Positions 19,673 to 29,300 of a stretch of 64,000 bases of DNA are shown piece by piece. The stretch is from CAWBCR01 sp963787375 (GTDB taxonomy: Bacteria > Chloroflexota > Anaerolineae > Aggregatilineales > UBA3940), in assembly GCA_963787375.1 (NCBI GenBank), contig CAWBCR010000016.1, positions 124,001-188,000 on the forward strand. The letters run 5' to 3'. The notes under the pieces are model-generated. The model worked only from the letters and a program-made list of their open reading frames with translations, was not told the origin of the DNA and ran no database searches. The translations under genes were made by a program, and so were the position numbers. Position 1 is the stretch's first letter; every line of letters starts with the position of its first letter.

Positions 19673-20323
19673 TTACCAATCTGGCTGAACCAGCCCGTGC
19701 TTGAGCGCCAGCGTGGCAGCCTCCGTCCGGCTGGTGACGCCCAGCTTGGAGAGGATGTTGCTGACGTGATTCTTCACGGTAAACCGGCTGATCACCAGTT
19801 CGTCGGCGATGTCGGGGTTGCTTCTGCCCTGCACCATCAGTCTGAGCACCTCGATCTCACGCTCTGTCAGGTCAAAACCGGGCGACAGCGACTTGGTTGT
19901 CGAGTTGATCAGCGCCTGGGCCGCTTCAGGTGACAGCGTCGACCGGCCACTGTGGGCTGCCCGGATGGCGTCTGCCAGCTCGTTGGCTGAGATGTTCTTG
20001 AGCAGATAGCTGATCGCACCCGCCTTCAGCGCCCGCTTCACTAGGTCTTCCTCGCCGAAGCTGGTCAGCGCGATCACGCGCGACTGGGGACTGACTTCCA
20101 GCACGCGCCGGGTAGCTTCCACGCCATCCATCTCAGCCATGACCAGATCCATCAAGATCACGTCCGGGTGGATGCGCGCCGCCAGGTCGACAGCCTCTGC
20201 GCCACTTCCCGCCTCGGTTACCAGGTTCAGATCGGGGAAGACGCGCAGAAAGGCCACCAGCCCTTCGCGCAGCATATCATGATCGTCCACGATCATGACC
20301 CGGATAGGGCTCTGCTCCGTCAT
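19673..20323 (-). CDS. NarL/FixJ-family response regulator
   Basis: 216 residues: receiver domain (IRVMIVDDHD, VILMDLVMAEMDG, VIALTSFGEE, SYLLKNIS), a short linker, and a C-terminal LuxR-type helix-turn-helix (LTEREIEVLRLMVQGRSNPD, then SRFTVKNHVSNILSKLGV). Start ATG 20323 overlaps the histidine kinase stop by ATGA, so translation is coupled and the two form a cognate pair. An ATG 10 codons upstream lies inside the kinase gene and is not preferred. Targets are unknown; no matching operator was identified. Confidence 0.93.
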   Translation of the reverse strand: MTEQSPIRVMIVDDHDMLREGLVAFLRVFPDLNLVTEAGSGAEAVDLAARIHPDVILMDLVMAEMDGVEATRRVLEVSPQSRVIALTSFGEEDLVKRALKAGAISYLLKNISANELADAIRAAHSGRSTLSPEAAQALINSTTKSLSPGFDLTEREIEVLRLMVQGRSNPDIADELVISRFTVKNHVSNILSKLGVTSRTEAATLALKHGLVQPDW

Positions 20324-23139
20324 TTGCTTTTCACCCCCTGTGTGAGCGGCCACGTGACGTCCAGTTCTGTCCCCTGCCCGATCTCACTATGGATGGCTAT
20401 GTCAGCACCCACGGCATCGGCGCGCTCGACCATGATCCCCAGGCCCAGTCGATCAGGAGGGACAGACGCCGGGTCAAAGCCACGTCCGTTGTCCTTGATG
20501 GTTAGTTTCACTTGTTCTGGCTGGCAATGCAAGTGGACGACTACTTTGCTTGCCTGTGCGTGCTTGGCCACATTGTTCAGCGCTTCCTGGGCAATCCGGT
20601 ACATGGCGATCTTGGCATCAGAGGAAATCGCCCGGCACTCGCCGTCGATCTCCAGCGTGATATCCATCTTCTTCCGTCCCGCCATGGCTCGAATCAACTG
20701 GCGCAGAAGCTCACTCAGGTCCGTTTCAGCCAACCCCGCCGGGCGCAGTTCCAACAGCAGCGTGCGCATTTCGGCCAGCGCACCGCGTGTGAGCTGCCTC
20801 AGCTTCTCCAGATTGCGCTGCCCTTCTTCGCGATCCTGGTCCCACAGATCGGGCAGCACGTCGGCGATCAGGCTGGCGGTCCACAGCGTCTGACTGACGG
20901 CATCGTGCAGGTCATGCGCCAGCCGGTTGCGCTCCTGCATGGCCGCTACCTGCTGCGCCTGCTCATACAGCCGCGCATTGTCAATCGCGATGGCTGCCTG
21001 CGCCGCCAGCGATTTAAGCACCACTACGTCGATCTCGTCGAACGCATCAAGGGCGTCGCTCTGGACATCCAGCACACCGATCACACGTTCCTGAGTTTTG
21101 ATCGGCACCGCCAGTTCGGAACGCGTTTCAGCCGCCCCCGACAGCATGTAGTAACGGCTATCCTGCGACACATCGGCCACGATCAGGGGATCGCCCTGGC
21201 GGGCGACCCAGCCGGTGATCCCCTCGCTGCCCACCTTCAGGCGCGGCGGGTGGAAGTCCGGCTTGTTCCACATCGACCCTGCGCCGGAGCTGATCGTCAC
21301 CTCGTCGTCTTCGACAAGACCGATCCCCACCAGATAGTAACCCAGCGTCTCGTTGACCAGCCGCACGATCTCGCCCAGCAACTCATCCGTGTCGAGGATA
21401 GACGTGATCCGCCGCCCCACTTCACTGATTAGCCGGAACTGTTCGGCGCGGCGCTGCTCGGCCTCGAACAGCCGCGCATTCTCGACGGCAACGGCAATCT
21501 GGCTGCCGATGGATGTCAGCAGTTGTACGTCCTGTGGGGCGAAACGCCGCGGCGTCCGAGTGGCTGTGAACAGCGCCCCGATAACTCTCGCACGTGTGCT
21601 GAGCGGCACCACTGCCACCGAGGCAATCCCTTCCTGTTTGACTGTCGGATGCACCGCTCCCGAGTCGTTCGCAACGTCTTCGACGATGATCGGATGATCA
21701 TCGGCCACCACCTGCCCGACCAGGTTCTCGCCGATGTGCAGCTTATCGACCTTATCCACAAACTCAGGGCTTAACCCCTTGTGCTCGGTCAGTGTGAGCA
21801 GCTTTGACCCATGATCCAGCAGGTAAATACCGCCCATTTCAATGTCCATCATCTGGAGCGATTCCGCCAGTGCGCCATGAAGGATATCGTCCAGCTCCAG
21901 TGAGCGGCTGACGACGCCAGCAACCGCGTTGAGCGTAGCCAGCTCCCGGGTGCGATCGGACACGCGCTGCTCAAGGTTGGCGTACGATTCCTGAAGCTGG
22001 GCCGCCATCCGGTTGAACTGCTCGGCCAGTTCCTCGATCTCGTCCCCGGTGGAAGCCGTAATGCGCTGGCTGAAGTTTCCCCCGGCGACCTCCTGCGCCG
22101 CATCGATGAGATCATGCACCGGGCGCATTACCCGCCCCACGCTTGCCATGACGATCAGCGCCGGCAGGGCCACACCCAGCACCAGCAGCAGGATCAGGAT
22201 CCGCTGCGAGGCGCGCGCAGAGCCCGAGATTTCCTCCCAGTTCACGCGAGAGATGACTGCCCACGGCGTGCCCGGCACCGGCGAATAGCTGGTAATGAAG
22301 CGCTGCCCTCCCGCGTCGGTATCGAACAGCGTGCCGGTATCTCCTCGGAGGGCCAGCCGCACCGCTTCTTGGGATGAGATGTTGTCCCCGACCTGCGCCG
22401 CGATGGGATGGTAGATCACACGTCCATTGCCATCGACCAGGTAGGTCGTGCCCGGCAGTAACGACAGGTTTGCAGCAGCAGCGGTGTAGAAATCGCTGTT
22501 GGCCAGCGTCTGAACCCGCATCAACCCGACGATTGGCCCCAGAAACTCGCCCTGCCGCCCGGTGAAGGGCACCGCCACGGCGATCACTTCTTCGCCGTTC
22601 ACGCCATCCTTCACCACGCCGGAGATGGCCGGCTGGAGCGAGTGCGACACCATTTGAAAGTAGTCCCGGTTGGACCAGTTCTGCCCGATGACATCTGGCC
22701 GGTCGGGCACTGTAACAACCACGCGGCCCTGCCCGTTAAGCACCACGATCCCGCCGTCAAATATGCCTTTCCAGTCGTCAGACTGGTTCAGCGCCGCCCC
22801 CAGCGAGCGCAGGTCATTCTCATAGGCGTACAGGTAGGCGGTGCGTGCCCAGGGCTGCAGAGGCGCGGCAAACTGGTCGAGGTCCTGCGCCCATTTCGCT
22901 GCGACCTGGCGCGTTGTTTCCCGATCGCGCTCGACGACCAGATCTTCTGTCACGACCTGGTAGGCATTAAACGTGATCAGCGCGACGGCGACCAGGATGA
23001 TAGCCGTGGGGACAAATGCCCAGACCATGATCTTAGTCCGGAGGCCGCCCCGTCGAATTCGCTTGGACAAATCTTCGCCTCCTGCGTGGGCTTGTGCCGG
23101 AGGACAAAAACGAGCAGCCTGTGTGCTGCTGTCCTTCAC
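20320..23139 (-). CDS. Hybrid-sensing histidine kinase (dCache-HAMP-GAF-GAF-HisKA_3-HATPase)
   Basis: 939 residues. Transmembrane helix 1 at about 37-57. An extracytoplasmic dCache-type sensor (about 60-310; VLNGQGRVVVTVPDR, NRDYFQ and DGNGRVIYHPI) follows. Helix 2 at about 315-337, then HAMP and coiled coil, GAF1 (about 410-565), GAF2 (about 590-745), the NarX-type dimerisation helix ERNRLAHDLHDAVSQTL with phospho-acceptor His, and HATPase_c with EALNNVAKHA and DNGRGFD. It phosphorylates the overlapping NarL-type regulator. The ligand is unknown; dCache domains often bind small amines or organic acids. A TATAAT lies upstream at 23194-23199 on this strand. Confidence 0.92.
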   Translation of the reverse strand: MKDSSTQAARFCPPAQAHAGGEDLSKRIRRGGLRTKIMVWAFVPTAIILVAVALITFNAYQVVTEDLVVERDRETTRQVAAKWAQDLDQFAAPLQPWARTAYLYAYENDLRSLGAALNQSDDWKGIFDGGIVVLNGQGRVVVTVPDRPDVIGQNWSNRDYFQMVSHSLQPAISGVVKDGVNGEEVIAVAVPFTGRQGEFLGPIVGLMRVQTLANSDFYTAAAANLSLLPGTTYLVDGNGRVIYHPIAAQVGDNISSQEAVRLALRGDTGTLFDTDAGGQRFITSYSPVPGTPWAVISRVNWEEISGSARASQRILILLLVLGVALPALIVMASVGRVMRPVHDLIDAAQEVAGGNFSQRITASTGDEIEELAEQFNRMAAQLQESYANLEQRVSDRTRELATLNAVAGVVSRSLELDDILHGALAESLQMMDIEMGGIYLLDHGSKLLTLTEHKGLSPEFVDKVDKLHIGENLVGQVVADDHPIIVEDVANDSGAVHPTVKQEGIASVAVVPLSTRARVIGALFTATRTPRRFAPQDVQLLTSIGSQIAVAVENARLFEAEQRRAEQFRLISEVGRRITSILDTDELLGEIVRLVNETLGYYLVGIGLVEDDEVTISSGAGSMWNKPDFHPPRLKVGSEGITGWVARQGDPLIVADVSQDSRYYMLSGAAETRSELAVPIKTQERVIGVLDVQSDALDAFDEIDVVVLKSLAAQAAIAIDNARLYEQAQQVAAMQERNRLAHDLHDAVSQTLWTASLIADVLPDLWDQDREEGQRNLEKLRQLTRGALAEMRTLLLELRPAGLAETDLSELLRQLIRAMAGRKKMDITLEIDGECRAISSDAKIAMYRIAQEALNNVAKHAQASKVVVHLHCQPEQVKLTIKDNGRGFDPASVPPDRLGLGIMVERADAVGADIAIHSEIGQGTELDVTWPLTQGVKSK

Positions 23140-23462
23140 GGCCCCGCCCCTGACAGACCGTTCGAGCAGTGAAGAGCCGCCGCTGTGTGCCTAATTATAC
23201 GCTTCTCTGCGGACAATTGTACCGTGTCAGGGTGCCATTCAGCACTGGCAGGTCGCCGCTGCTTCGGCTAGCCTTGTATTGCCGCCCGGCGCACCCATTG
23301 GGGAAACACGGCGAGTTTGATACAATTTCGCCTGAGCCGCAGTGAGCGGCGCTGCGCCCGGCACTCGGGTGATGCCTGCTCACGGTTTTCTGCCCCGCCT
23401 GGGCGCATGCTGCGCCAGCCCGTTCTCGCGACGCGGCCAGTTCATAGGAGGCAAGTCCATAT
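23140..23462. other. Intergenic region between divergent kinase and aminotransferase genes
   Basis: About 320 bp without a gene. On the minus strand TATAAT (23194-23199) probably drives the kinase. On the plus strand the aminotransferase promoter leaves a leader of about 130 nt, for which I see no clear riboswitch. Confidence 0.5.
23298..23326 (+). promoter_or_regulatory. Predicted promoter of the aminotransferase-pckA operon
   Basis: TTGGGG (23298-23303), 17-bp spacer, TACAAT (23321-23326). Confidence 0.5.
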
Positions 23463-24680
23463 ATGAGTATCAGCCAGTTAGCCAGGTCTATCGAGGAATT
23501 GCCAACCCTCAGGCTGAACGAGGAGGCCCGCATTCTGCGCGAAAAGGGCCAGCCTGTCATCCACCTGGGGATCGGGGAGCCAAAGAACAAAGTCCCCATC
23601 GCCGCGATCCTCGCTTCTGCGACCAAGCTCAAGGATGGCGATGTCAAGTATGTGCCGACCGACGGGCTGCCCTCGCTCAAGAAGGCCATTATCCGCTACA
23701 CCGAAGAGAACTACGACCGCTTCGTCGCGCCGGAAAACGTCATCGTCTCGACCGGCGCTAAGCAGGCGCTGTATAACCTGCTGCTGTCGATTGTCGATCC
23801 GCAGGACGAGGTCATCGTGCTGGCCCCTTACTGGGTCAGCTACCCTGAGATGATCAAGATGGTCTACGGGGTGCCGGTGGTCGTCCGGCCAGAGGATGGT
23901 TCGTTCCAGCCGCGCATGGAAGATGTCGAGCAGGCGCTCAGCTCCTACACGCGGGCGATCATAGTCAACAGCCCCAACAACCCCTCCGGCGCGGTCTTCT
24001 CCGAAGACTTCATTTCGCAGATAGTCGAGCTGTGCGAGCAGCGCGGCATCTACCTGATCATGGATGACATCTACCATCGGCTGGTCTTCGACGGCGTGCA
24101 GCCCGCGCCCGGCTACCGTTTCACCAACCGCGACATCGACAACACGCATGTCGTGGTTGTCAACGGTGTCTCGAAGCTATATGGCATGACCGGCTTTCGT
24201 ATCGGCTGGGCGATTGCCAGCCGCAAGCTGGTCGAGGTGATGACCAACATCCAGTCAGCGACCACCTCCTGCCCGTCGGTCGTGTCGCAGGTAGCCGCCG
24301 AGGGCGCATTGACCGGCGTGCAGAACATCGTCGAAAACCTGCGGCTCAGCATCCAGAACAACCGCGACGTGATCATGAACGAGCTGCGCTCCTTCACCGG
24401 CGTCAGGACGATCAAGCCGCAGGGCACCTTCTACTGCCTTCCCGACTTCCGCGCCTACACCAGCAACTCAACGGAACTGGCCAACTTCCTGCTCAAGAAG
24501 GCGCTGGTTGTGACCGTCCCCGGCAAGGAGTTCGGCATGGAGGGCCACCTGCGCCTTAGCTACGCTGGATCCGTCAAAGACGTGACTGAAGGCGTCAAGC
24601 GCATGAAGTGGGCGCTCGACCCCAACGCACCCAATGAGATCTACATCGGCGACCGCAAGCTCGTGAGGGATTGGCTATGA
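23463..24680 (+). CDS. aspC: Class I aminotransferase, probable aspartate aminotransferase
   Basis: PLP enzyme, fold type I, 405 residues. Seen: IHLGIGEPK near residue 34, VSTGAKQALYN (PLP phosphate region), NSPNNPSGAVFS, MDDIYHRLVFDG and the PLP Lys in VNGVSKLYGMTGFRIGWA (Arg binding the cofactor phosphate follows). Start ATG follows AGGAGG. Its stop overlaps the start of pckA (ATGA), so translation is coupled: aspartate to oxaloacetate here, then oxaloacetate to PEP by pckA. Substrate is inferred from subgroup and partner; other amino-group donors are possible. Confidence 0.87.
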   Translation: MSISQLARSIEELPTLRLNEEARILREKGQPVIHLGIGEPKNKVPIAAILASATKLKDGDVKYVPTDGLPSLKKAIIRYTEENYDRFVAPENVIVSTGAKQALYNLLLSIVDPQDEVIVLAPYWVSYPEMIKMVYGVPVVVRPEDGSFQPRMEDVEQALSSYTRAIIVNSPNNPSGAVFSEDFISQIVELCEQRGIYLIMDDIYHRLVFDGVQPAPGYRFTNRDIDNTHVVVVNGVSKLYGMTGFRIGWAIASRKLVEVMTNIQSATTSCPSVVSQVAAEGALTGVQNIVENLRLSIQNNRDVIMNELRSFTGVRTIKPQGTFYCLPDFRAYTSNSTELANFLLKKALVVTVPGKEFGMEGHLRLSYAGSVKDVTEGVKRMKWALDPNAPNEIYIGDRKLVRDWL

Positions 24681-26317
24681 ATAACCTGCTAAGCATCAAG
24701 ACGCCTGCTCAGGATCAGGCGGCAAGCCTCAAAAGCGATTTCGGACTGGCCAACCACGGCTTGGCGAACCTCAACACCGTGTATTGGAACCTGACCGCCG
24801 AGGCGCTGTACGAGGAGATCGTCTTCCGGCGCGAGGGGCAGATCACCCACATGGGGCCGGTCGTCGTCAAGTCTGGCAAGCACACCGCCCGCGCCGCCCA
24901 GGACAAGTTCATCGTGCGCGAGCCGTCGTCCGAGGAGCATGTGTGGTGGGGCGAATACAACCGCCCGATCAGCGCCGCGCAGTTCGACGAGACGCTGGCC
25001 CGCCTGCAGGGCTATCTGCAGGGGCGCGACCTGTTCGTGCAGGACTGCTTCGCCGGTGCGGACCCGGAGCACCGTCTGCCGGTGCGCATTGTCAGCGAGC
25101 AGGCCTGGCACAGCCTGTTTGCCCGCAACATGTTCATCCTGCCGAGCAACCGCGAAGAGTATCGCCAGCACGTGCCGGAGTTTACGGTCATCGCTGTGCC
25201 CTCATTCAAGGCGTTTGAGCCCATCGACAGCACGCGCACCAGCACCTTTATCATGCTCAACTTCGCCGAGCGGCTGTGCATCATCGGCGACTCGGCCTAC
25301 AGCGGCGAGATCAAGAAATCGATCTTCACCGTGATGAACTACCTGCTGCCGCTGGACGGCGTTATGACGATGCACTGCTCGGCCAATATGGGGCCGGAAG
25401 GCGACGTCGCGCTGTTCTTCGGCCTGTCAGGCACCGGCAAGACGACCCTTTCCGCCGATCCATCACGCGGGTTGATCGGCGACGACGAGCACGGCTGGGG
25501 CGACGGCGGCGTGTTCAACTTTGAGGACGGCTGCTACGCCAAGGTCATCCAACTCTCGCCGACTGCGGAGCCAGAGATCTACCGGGCGACCCACACGTTC
25601 GGCACGATTCTCGAAAACGTCATCTACGACCCGATCAGCCGCTACATCGACCTTGACGACGACGCGATCACCGAGAACACGCGGGCATCCTACCCACTCG
25701 ACTACATCGACAACGCCATCCCGGAGAAGATGGGCGGGCACCCCAAGAACGTCGTCCTGCTGACATGCGACGCGCAGGGCGTCATACCGCCCATCGCACG
25801 CCTCACACCCGACCAGGCGCTCTACCACTTCATCTCAGGCTACACGTCGAAAGTCGGCGGCACCGAGGTCGGCCTCGGCGAAGAGCCGGAGATCACATTC
25901 AGCACATGCTTCGGCGCGCCGTTCATGGTCCACCATCCGGCCATCTACGCCGGGCTGCTCAAGGACAAGGTTCTGCGCTACGGCTCCACCTGTTGGCTGA
26001 TCAACACCGGCTGGACTGGCGGCCCGTACGGTGTCGGCAAGCGCATCAGCATCAAGTACACCCGCGCGCTGCTGACGGCGGCACTCAGCGGCGCGCTGAA
26101 CGATGTCGAGTTTTACGTCGACCCGATCTTCGGCTTCGAGGTGCCCAAGAGCTGCCCTGACGTGCCGGAGAGCGTCCTGTACCCGGCGCAGGCGTGGCCC
26201 AGCGAAGAAGACTACTGGGACAAGTACCGCCAGCTTGCCAGCCGCTACATCGACAACTTCAAGAAGTACGCGCCGGACACACCCCCCGAAGTCCGTGCAG
26301 CGGGCCCCAAGCTGTAA
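24677..26317 (+). CDS. pckA: Phosphoenolpyruvate carboxykinase (ATP)
   Basis: Converts oxaloacetate and ATP to PEP, ADP and CO2, or the reverse. 546 residues, usual for the ATP class. Seen: VKSGKHTARAAQDKFIV near the N-terminus, the P-loop GLSGTGKTTLSADP near residue 249, the metal site DDEHGWGDGGVFNFEDGCYAK, and NTGWTGGPYGVGKRI. Start ATG 24677 sits inside the aminotransferase stop (ATGA). Together they make a two-gene amino-acid-to-PEP module ending at a strong hairpin. Confidence 0.96.
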   Translation: MNNLLSIKTPAQDQAASLKSDFGLANHGLANLNTVYWNLTAEALYEEIVFRREGQITHMGPVVVKSGKHTARAAQDKFIVREPSSEEHVWWGEYNRPISAAQFDETLARLQGYLQGRDLFVQDCFAGADPEHRLPVRIVSEQAWHSLFARNMFILPSNREEYRQHVPEFTVIAVPSFKAFEPIDSTRTSTFIMLNFAERLCIIGDSAYSGEIKKSIFTVMNYLLPLDGVMTMHCSANMGPEGDVALFFGLSGTGKTTLSADPSRGLIGDDEHGWGDGGVFNFEDGCYAKVIQLSPTAEPEIYRATHTFGTILENVIYDPISRYIDLDDDAITENTRASYPLDYIDNAIPEKMGGHPKNVVLLTCDAQGVIPPIARLTPDQALYHFISGYTSKVGGTEVGLGEEPEITFSTCFGAPFMVHHPAIYAGLLKDKVLRYGSTCWLINTGWTGGPYGVGKRISIKYTRALLTAALSGALNDVEFYVDPIFGFEVPKSCPDVPESVLYPAQAWPSEEDYWDKYRQLASRYIDNFKKYAPDTPPEVRAAGPKL

Positions 26318-26334
26318 AGCCTTCACAAGAATGC

Positions 26335-26364
26335 ACAGGGGCGGACCAGTGTGTCCGCCCCTGT
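26335..26364. terminator. Hairpin terminator between convergent genes
   Basis: Perfect 12-bp stem ACAGGGGCGGAC / GTCCGCCCCTGT with a 6-base loop between pckA and the S9 peptidase; no long T-run. Confidence 0.7.
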
Positions 26365-26394
26365 CGTCTCTTGCCCGGGTTGATGGGGAAGCGC

Positions 26395-28299
26395 CTACCC
26401 CATCAGGTGCTTCTTGAAGAAGTCCGTGATGCCATTGTAGCACGTCACCCGGTTGTTGAACTTCAGCACGTCGTGCCCCTCGTCCTCGAACATCATATAT
26501 TCGATGGTCTTGCCCTGCGTCCGCAGCCCCTCGACCAGGTCGCGCGATTCGCGCTCGACGACCCGTGGGTCGTTCTTGCCCTGGATGACCAGCATCGGGC
26601 AGCCCAGGTTTCCCAGGTGCGTTTTGGGCGAGCGGTCGACCAGCAGGTCGTGATCCGTCTCCGGGTCGCCGATGGCGATCTTGAAGTACGGCTTCCATGT
26701 CTCCGGGATGCGCTCCATGAAGGTGAACAGGTCGTACGGGCCGAACATGTCGCACGCCGCCTTCCATAGGTCGGGGTGGCGGCCTGCCAGCGTCAGCGTC
26801 ATGTAGCCCCCGTACGAACGTCCCACCACCGCCGCACGCGTCACGTCGAGGCGTCTGTCATTGGGCAGCACCTTTGTCATGGCGTGGACGTGGTCGAGCC
26901 GGTCGTCGCCGCCCCAGTCCTTGTCGACCTTTTTGGTGTAGCTCAGGCCGTAGCCGGTGCTGCCACGCACGTTTGGCACGAATACCGCGAAGCCGTTCAG
27001 CGTCAGGAACTGGATCAGCGGCATCGAGAACCACGCGAAGTCAGGCCGTTCCTGGCCCTGGGGCCCGCCGTGCACATAGTACACCAGCGGGTATGGCTCC
27101 TTGAAGCCCAGTTCTGCGGCGGGCAGGTACAGCCGCGCCGAGACGCGCAGCCCGTCGAACGACGTGAACGCCGCATCCTCACCCGCCGAGAGGCGCTCGC
27201 GTGGGATGTCCAGAATCCGCTCACGGGTGTGCTGCACCACCGTGCGGTCCTTGCCTTCCAGCGTGTAGATCTGCGTGGGTGAGGTCGCCGTCGAGAACGA
27301 CAGCGCGTAGCGATCGCCGGCTTTGTCATAACGGATCGATTCGAGCACGCCGTTCGAGATCGCCCCCCGCCCGACAACCGCGCAGGTAAGCTTCATCTCC
27401 GGCCCGCTCGCGTCAAATTCGGCCTCATACACCCACGAGCAGCCGTCGATGTTATAGGTCATCAGGTAGCGGTTCCCATCCAGGTGCTCGATGTTCTCAA
27501 ACTCGCCCGCCCCGGTGTGGACTGCGCCGCTGGTTGGTACCGGCTGGACGTTCTGCGGATCGTCCAGCGCGAAGGTGCCCAGCCCGCCCGTGTCCTCAAA
27601 CAGCGTGGTGGCAAACAGCAGCCGCCTGTCCCCGTCGACAAACTGGCAGGACCGGATGGCGTTCAGCGGCACCTCCTGCCCCTCTGTGCGATCTTCCAAC
27701 GGCGTCCCAAATAGCAGTTCGGCCTTGCCGGTGCTCACTTTCCACAGGTACAGCACCTGGTCGCCTATCGTGTAGCCGTCGGTCAGAATGGCCATGCTGT
27801 TGTCGTCGTTGCTGCCGTTGGGAAACGATCCCCACGGGCTGCGCCGCAGCTCGGTCAGCGCGCCGGTCTTCAGGTTGCCCAGATATCCGACCAGCATCTG
27901 CTCTTTGCGCGACTCGGCTACCAAGTACACCTCGCCGCGATCCAGATCGGGATCGCCCATGTGCACGCGGTAGTCGGCGAAGCGGTCGCCGAAGGCCGGT
28001 TCGGGCACGCCGCCCTCCAACGGGATAACCATCGGCTGGTAGTTCTCATCGCCGTTGTCGTCCAGCATGATCAGGATCTTGTCCAGATCGGGGAACACCC
28101 GAAACAGCTCGCCGTCCATCAGGTGTGGGTTCTGCAGCACCACGTCGGGCGGCAGCAGCGGCTCAGGCACGCTCCCACCGTGGTCCATCACATACAGGCT
28201 CAGGTGGCCGCTCATGTTGCTGACAAAGTAGATCTGCTGGCCGACGACCTGCGGCGTCAGGAACAGCCGGGCAGATAGCATCGACTCGATTCGTGTCAT
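26395..28299 (-). CDS. S9 family prolyl oligopeptidase-like peptidase
   Basis: 634 residues: an N-terminal beta-propeller (about 1-370, blades with LYVMDHGG, VLYLWKVSTGKAE and FENIEHLDGNRYLM) and a C-terminal alpha/beta hydrolase. Catalytic triad visible: Ser in GRSYGGYMTL, Asp in IQGKNDPRV, His in EDEGHDV. Preceded by YYVHGGPQGQ and NVRGSTGYG (oxyanion and structural motifs of the S9C acylaminoacyl-peptidase group). No signal peptide, so cytoplasmic peptide turnover is likely. Start follows GGAGGGG. Single gene. Confidence 0.92.
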   Translation of the reverse strand: MTRIESMLSARLFLTPQVVGQQIYFVSNMSGHLSLYVMDHGGSVPEPLLPPDVVLQNPHLMDGELFRVFPDLDKILIMLDDNGDENYQPMVIPLEGGVPEPAFGDRFADYRVHMGDPDLDRGEVYLVAESRKEQMLVGYLGNLKTGALTELRRSPWGSFPNGSNDDNSMAILTDGYTIGDQVLYLWKVSTGKAELLFGTPLEDRTEGQEVPLNAIRSCQFVDGDRRLLFATTLFEDTGGLGTFALDDPQNVQPVPTSGAVHTGAGEFENIEHLDGNRYLMTYNIDGCSWVYEAEFDASGPEMKLTCAVVGRGAISNGVLESIRYDKAGDRYALSFSTATSPTQIYTLEGKDRTVVQHTRERILDIPRERLSAGEDAAFTSFDGLRVSARLYLPAAELGFKEPYPLVYYVHGGPQGQERPDFAWFSMPLIQFLTLNGFAVFVPNVRGSTGYGLSYTKKVDKDWGGDDRLDHVHAMTKVLPNDRRLDVTRAAVVGRSYGGYMTLTLAGRHPDLWKAACDMFGPYDLFTFMERIPETWKPYFKIAIGDPETDHDLLVDRSPKTHLGNLGCPMLVIQGKNDPRVVERESRDLVEGLRTQGKTIEYMMFEDEGHDVLKFNNRVTCYNGITDFFKKHLMG

Positions 28300-28475
28300 C
28301 GAGAACCCCTCCGCTTATGGATACGTGGAAATGCATGGTATGCTGCCTGACATTGTACAGGCGAATCGGTCGCTGCTCTATAGTCCACCCGGACGATCTA
28401 TCTATGCTGGCAGCCGCCCCCGATCGCCGCTACAATCACCCCGTCGCCAACCGTTCACGCGCTGGAAACACGCTC

Positions 28476-29147
28476 ATGGACTCTGCGCCATTCAGTCCCA
28501 CCCATCTCGACGCGCTGTTGTTTGATATGGATGGCACGCTGTTTAACACCGACGACGTCGACGTGAGCAAGTGGGCGCGCCGCGCCGCGCACGTCTATCG
28601 CCGCCCCGACCGGGCGCAGGCTACTGCCCGCCGCCTGGTCATGGCACTTGAGACACCCATGAACGCCGCTTTCACCGCGCTGGACTGGGTTGGCCTCGAT
28701 ACGGCGGTCGTCCGGCTGCTGATCCGCATTCAGGGCACCGGCGGCCCCGATACGCCCGTCCCACCCATCGATGGTGTCGTCCCGATGCTGCGCAGTCTCT
28801 CAGCGCGCTACCGGCTGGCTGTGGTCAGCACCCGCGCCGTCGCCGAGTCGGACGCGCTGCTCACCCGGATCGGCGTGCGCGACCTGTTCGGCACGATTGC
28901 GGGCCGCGATTCGACGTGGCGCATCAAGCCGCATTCTCAGCCGGTGCGCTACGCCGCTGCACAGCTTGGCGTCGATCCGCGCCGCTGCCTGATGATCGGC
29001 GATACGACGGTCGACGTGAAGGCCGGTCTGCGCGCGGGCGCATGGACCTGCGCCGTGCTGTGCGGCTACGGTGAGCGCCCTGAGTTGGAGCGCGCCGGCG
29101 CGCACCTCATTCTGGATGAAACCGCGCAGCTTGCCGGTTACCTGTAA
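28476..29147 (+). CDS. HAD-superfamily phosphatase
   Basis: 223 residues. HAD motifs: I LLFDMDGTLFNTD near residue 14, II VVSTRA, III/IV LMIGDTTVDVKAGLRAGAW with the motif-IV acids. A helical cap sits between motifs I and II, so class C1, like phosphoglycolate phosphatase or pyrophosphatase PpaX. Substrate unknown. The ATG at 28476 begins just before motif I; the open frame runs further upstream to 28293, but that part overlaps the start of the divergent peptidase gene and looks non-coding. The Shine-Dalgarno is weak. Confidence 0.82.
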   Translation: MDSAPFSPTHLDALLFDMDGTLFNTDDVDVSKWARRAAHVYRRPDRAQATARRLVMALETPMNAAFTALDWVGLDTAVVRLLIRIQGTGGPDTPVPPIDGVVPMLRSLSARYRLAVVSTRAVAESDALLTRIGVRDLFGTIAGRDSTWRIKPHSQPVRYAAAQLGVDPRRCLMIGDTTVDVKAGLRAGAWTCAVLCGYGERPELERAGAHLILDETAQLAGYL

Positions 29148-29300
29148 GCGTCACATTTGTGCAGCCGGCGCGCGCTGCGCCTGCGGCGCTTGGAAAGCCT
29201 GACGGGTTCGCACTAAAATAGGGGGATAGGTGCACGCCTCACCCGGACCACACTGTCATAATCGCGCGCATGCCGCGCCCTCGTGCAAAAAGGAGATCAC

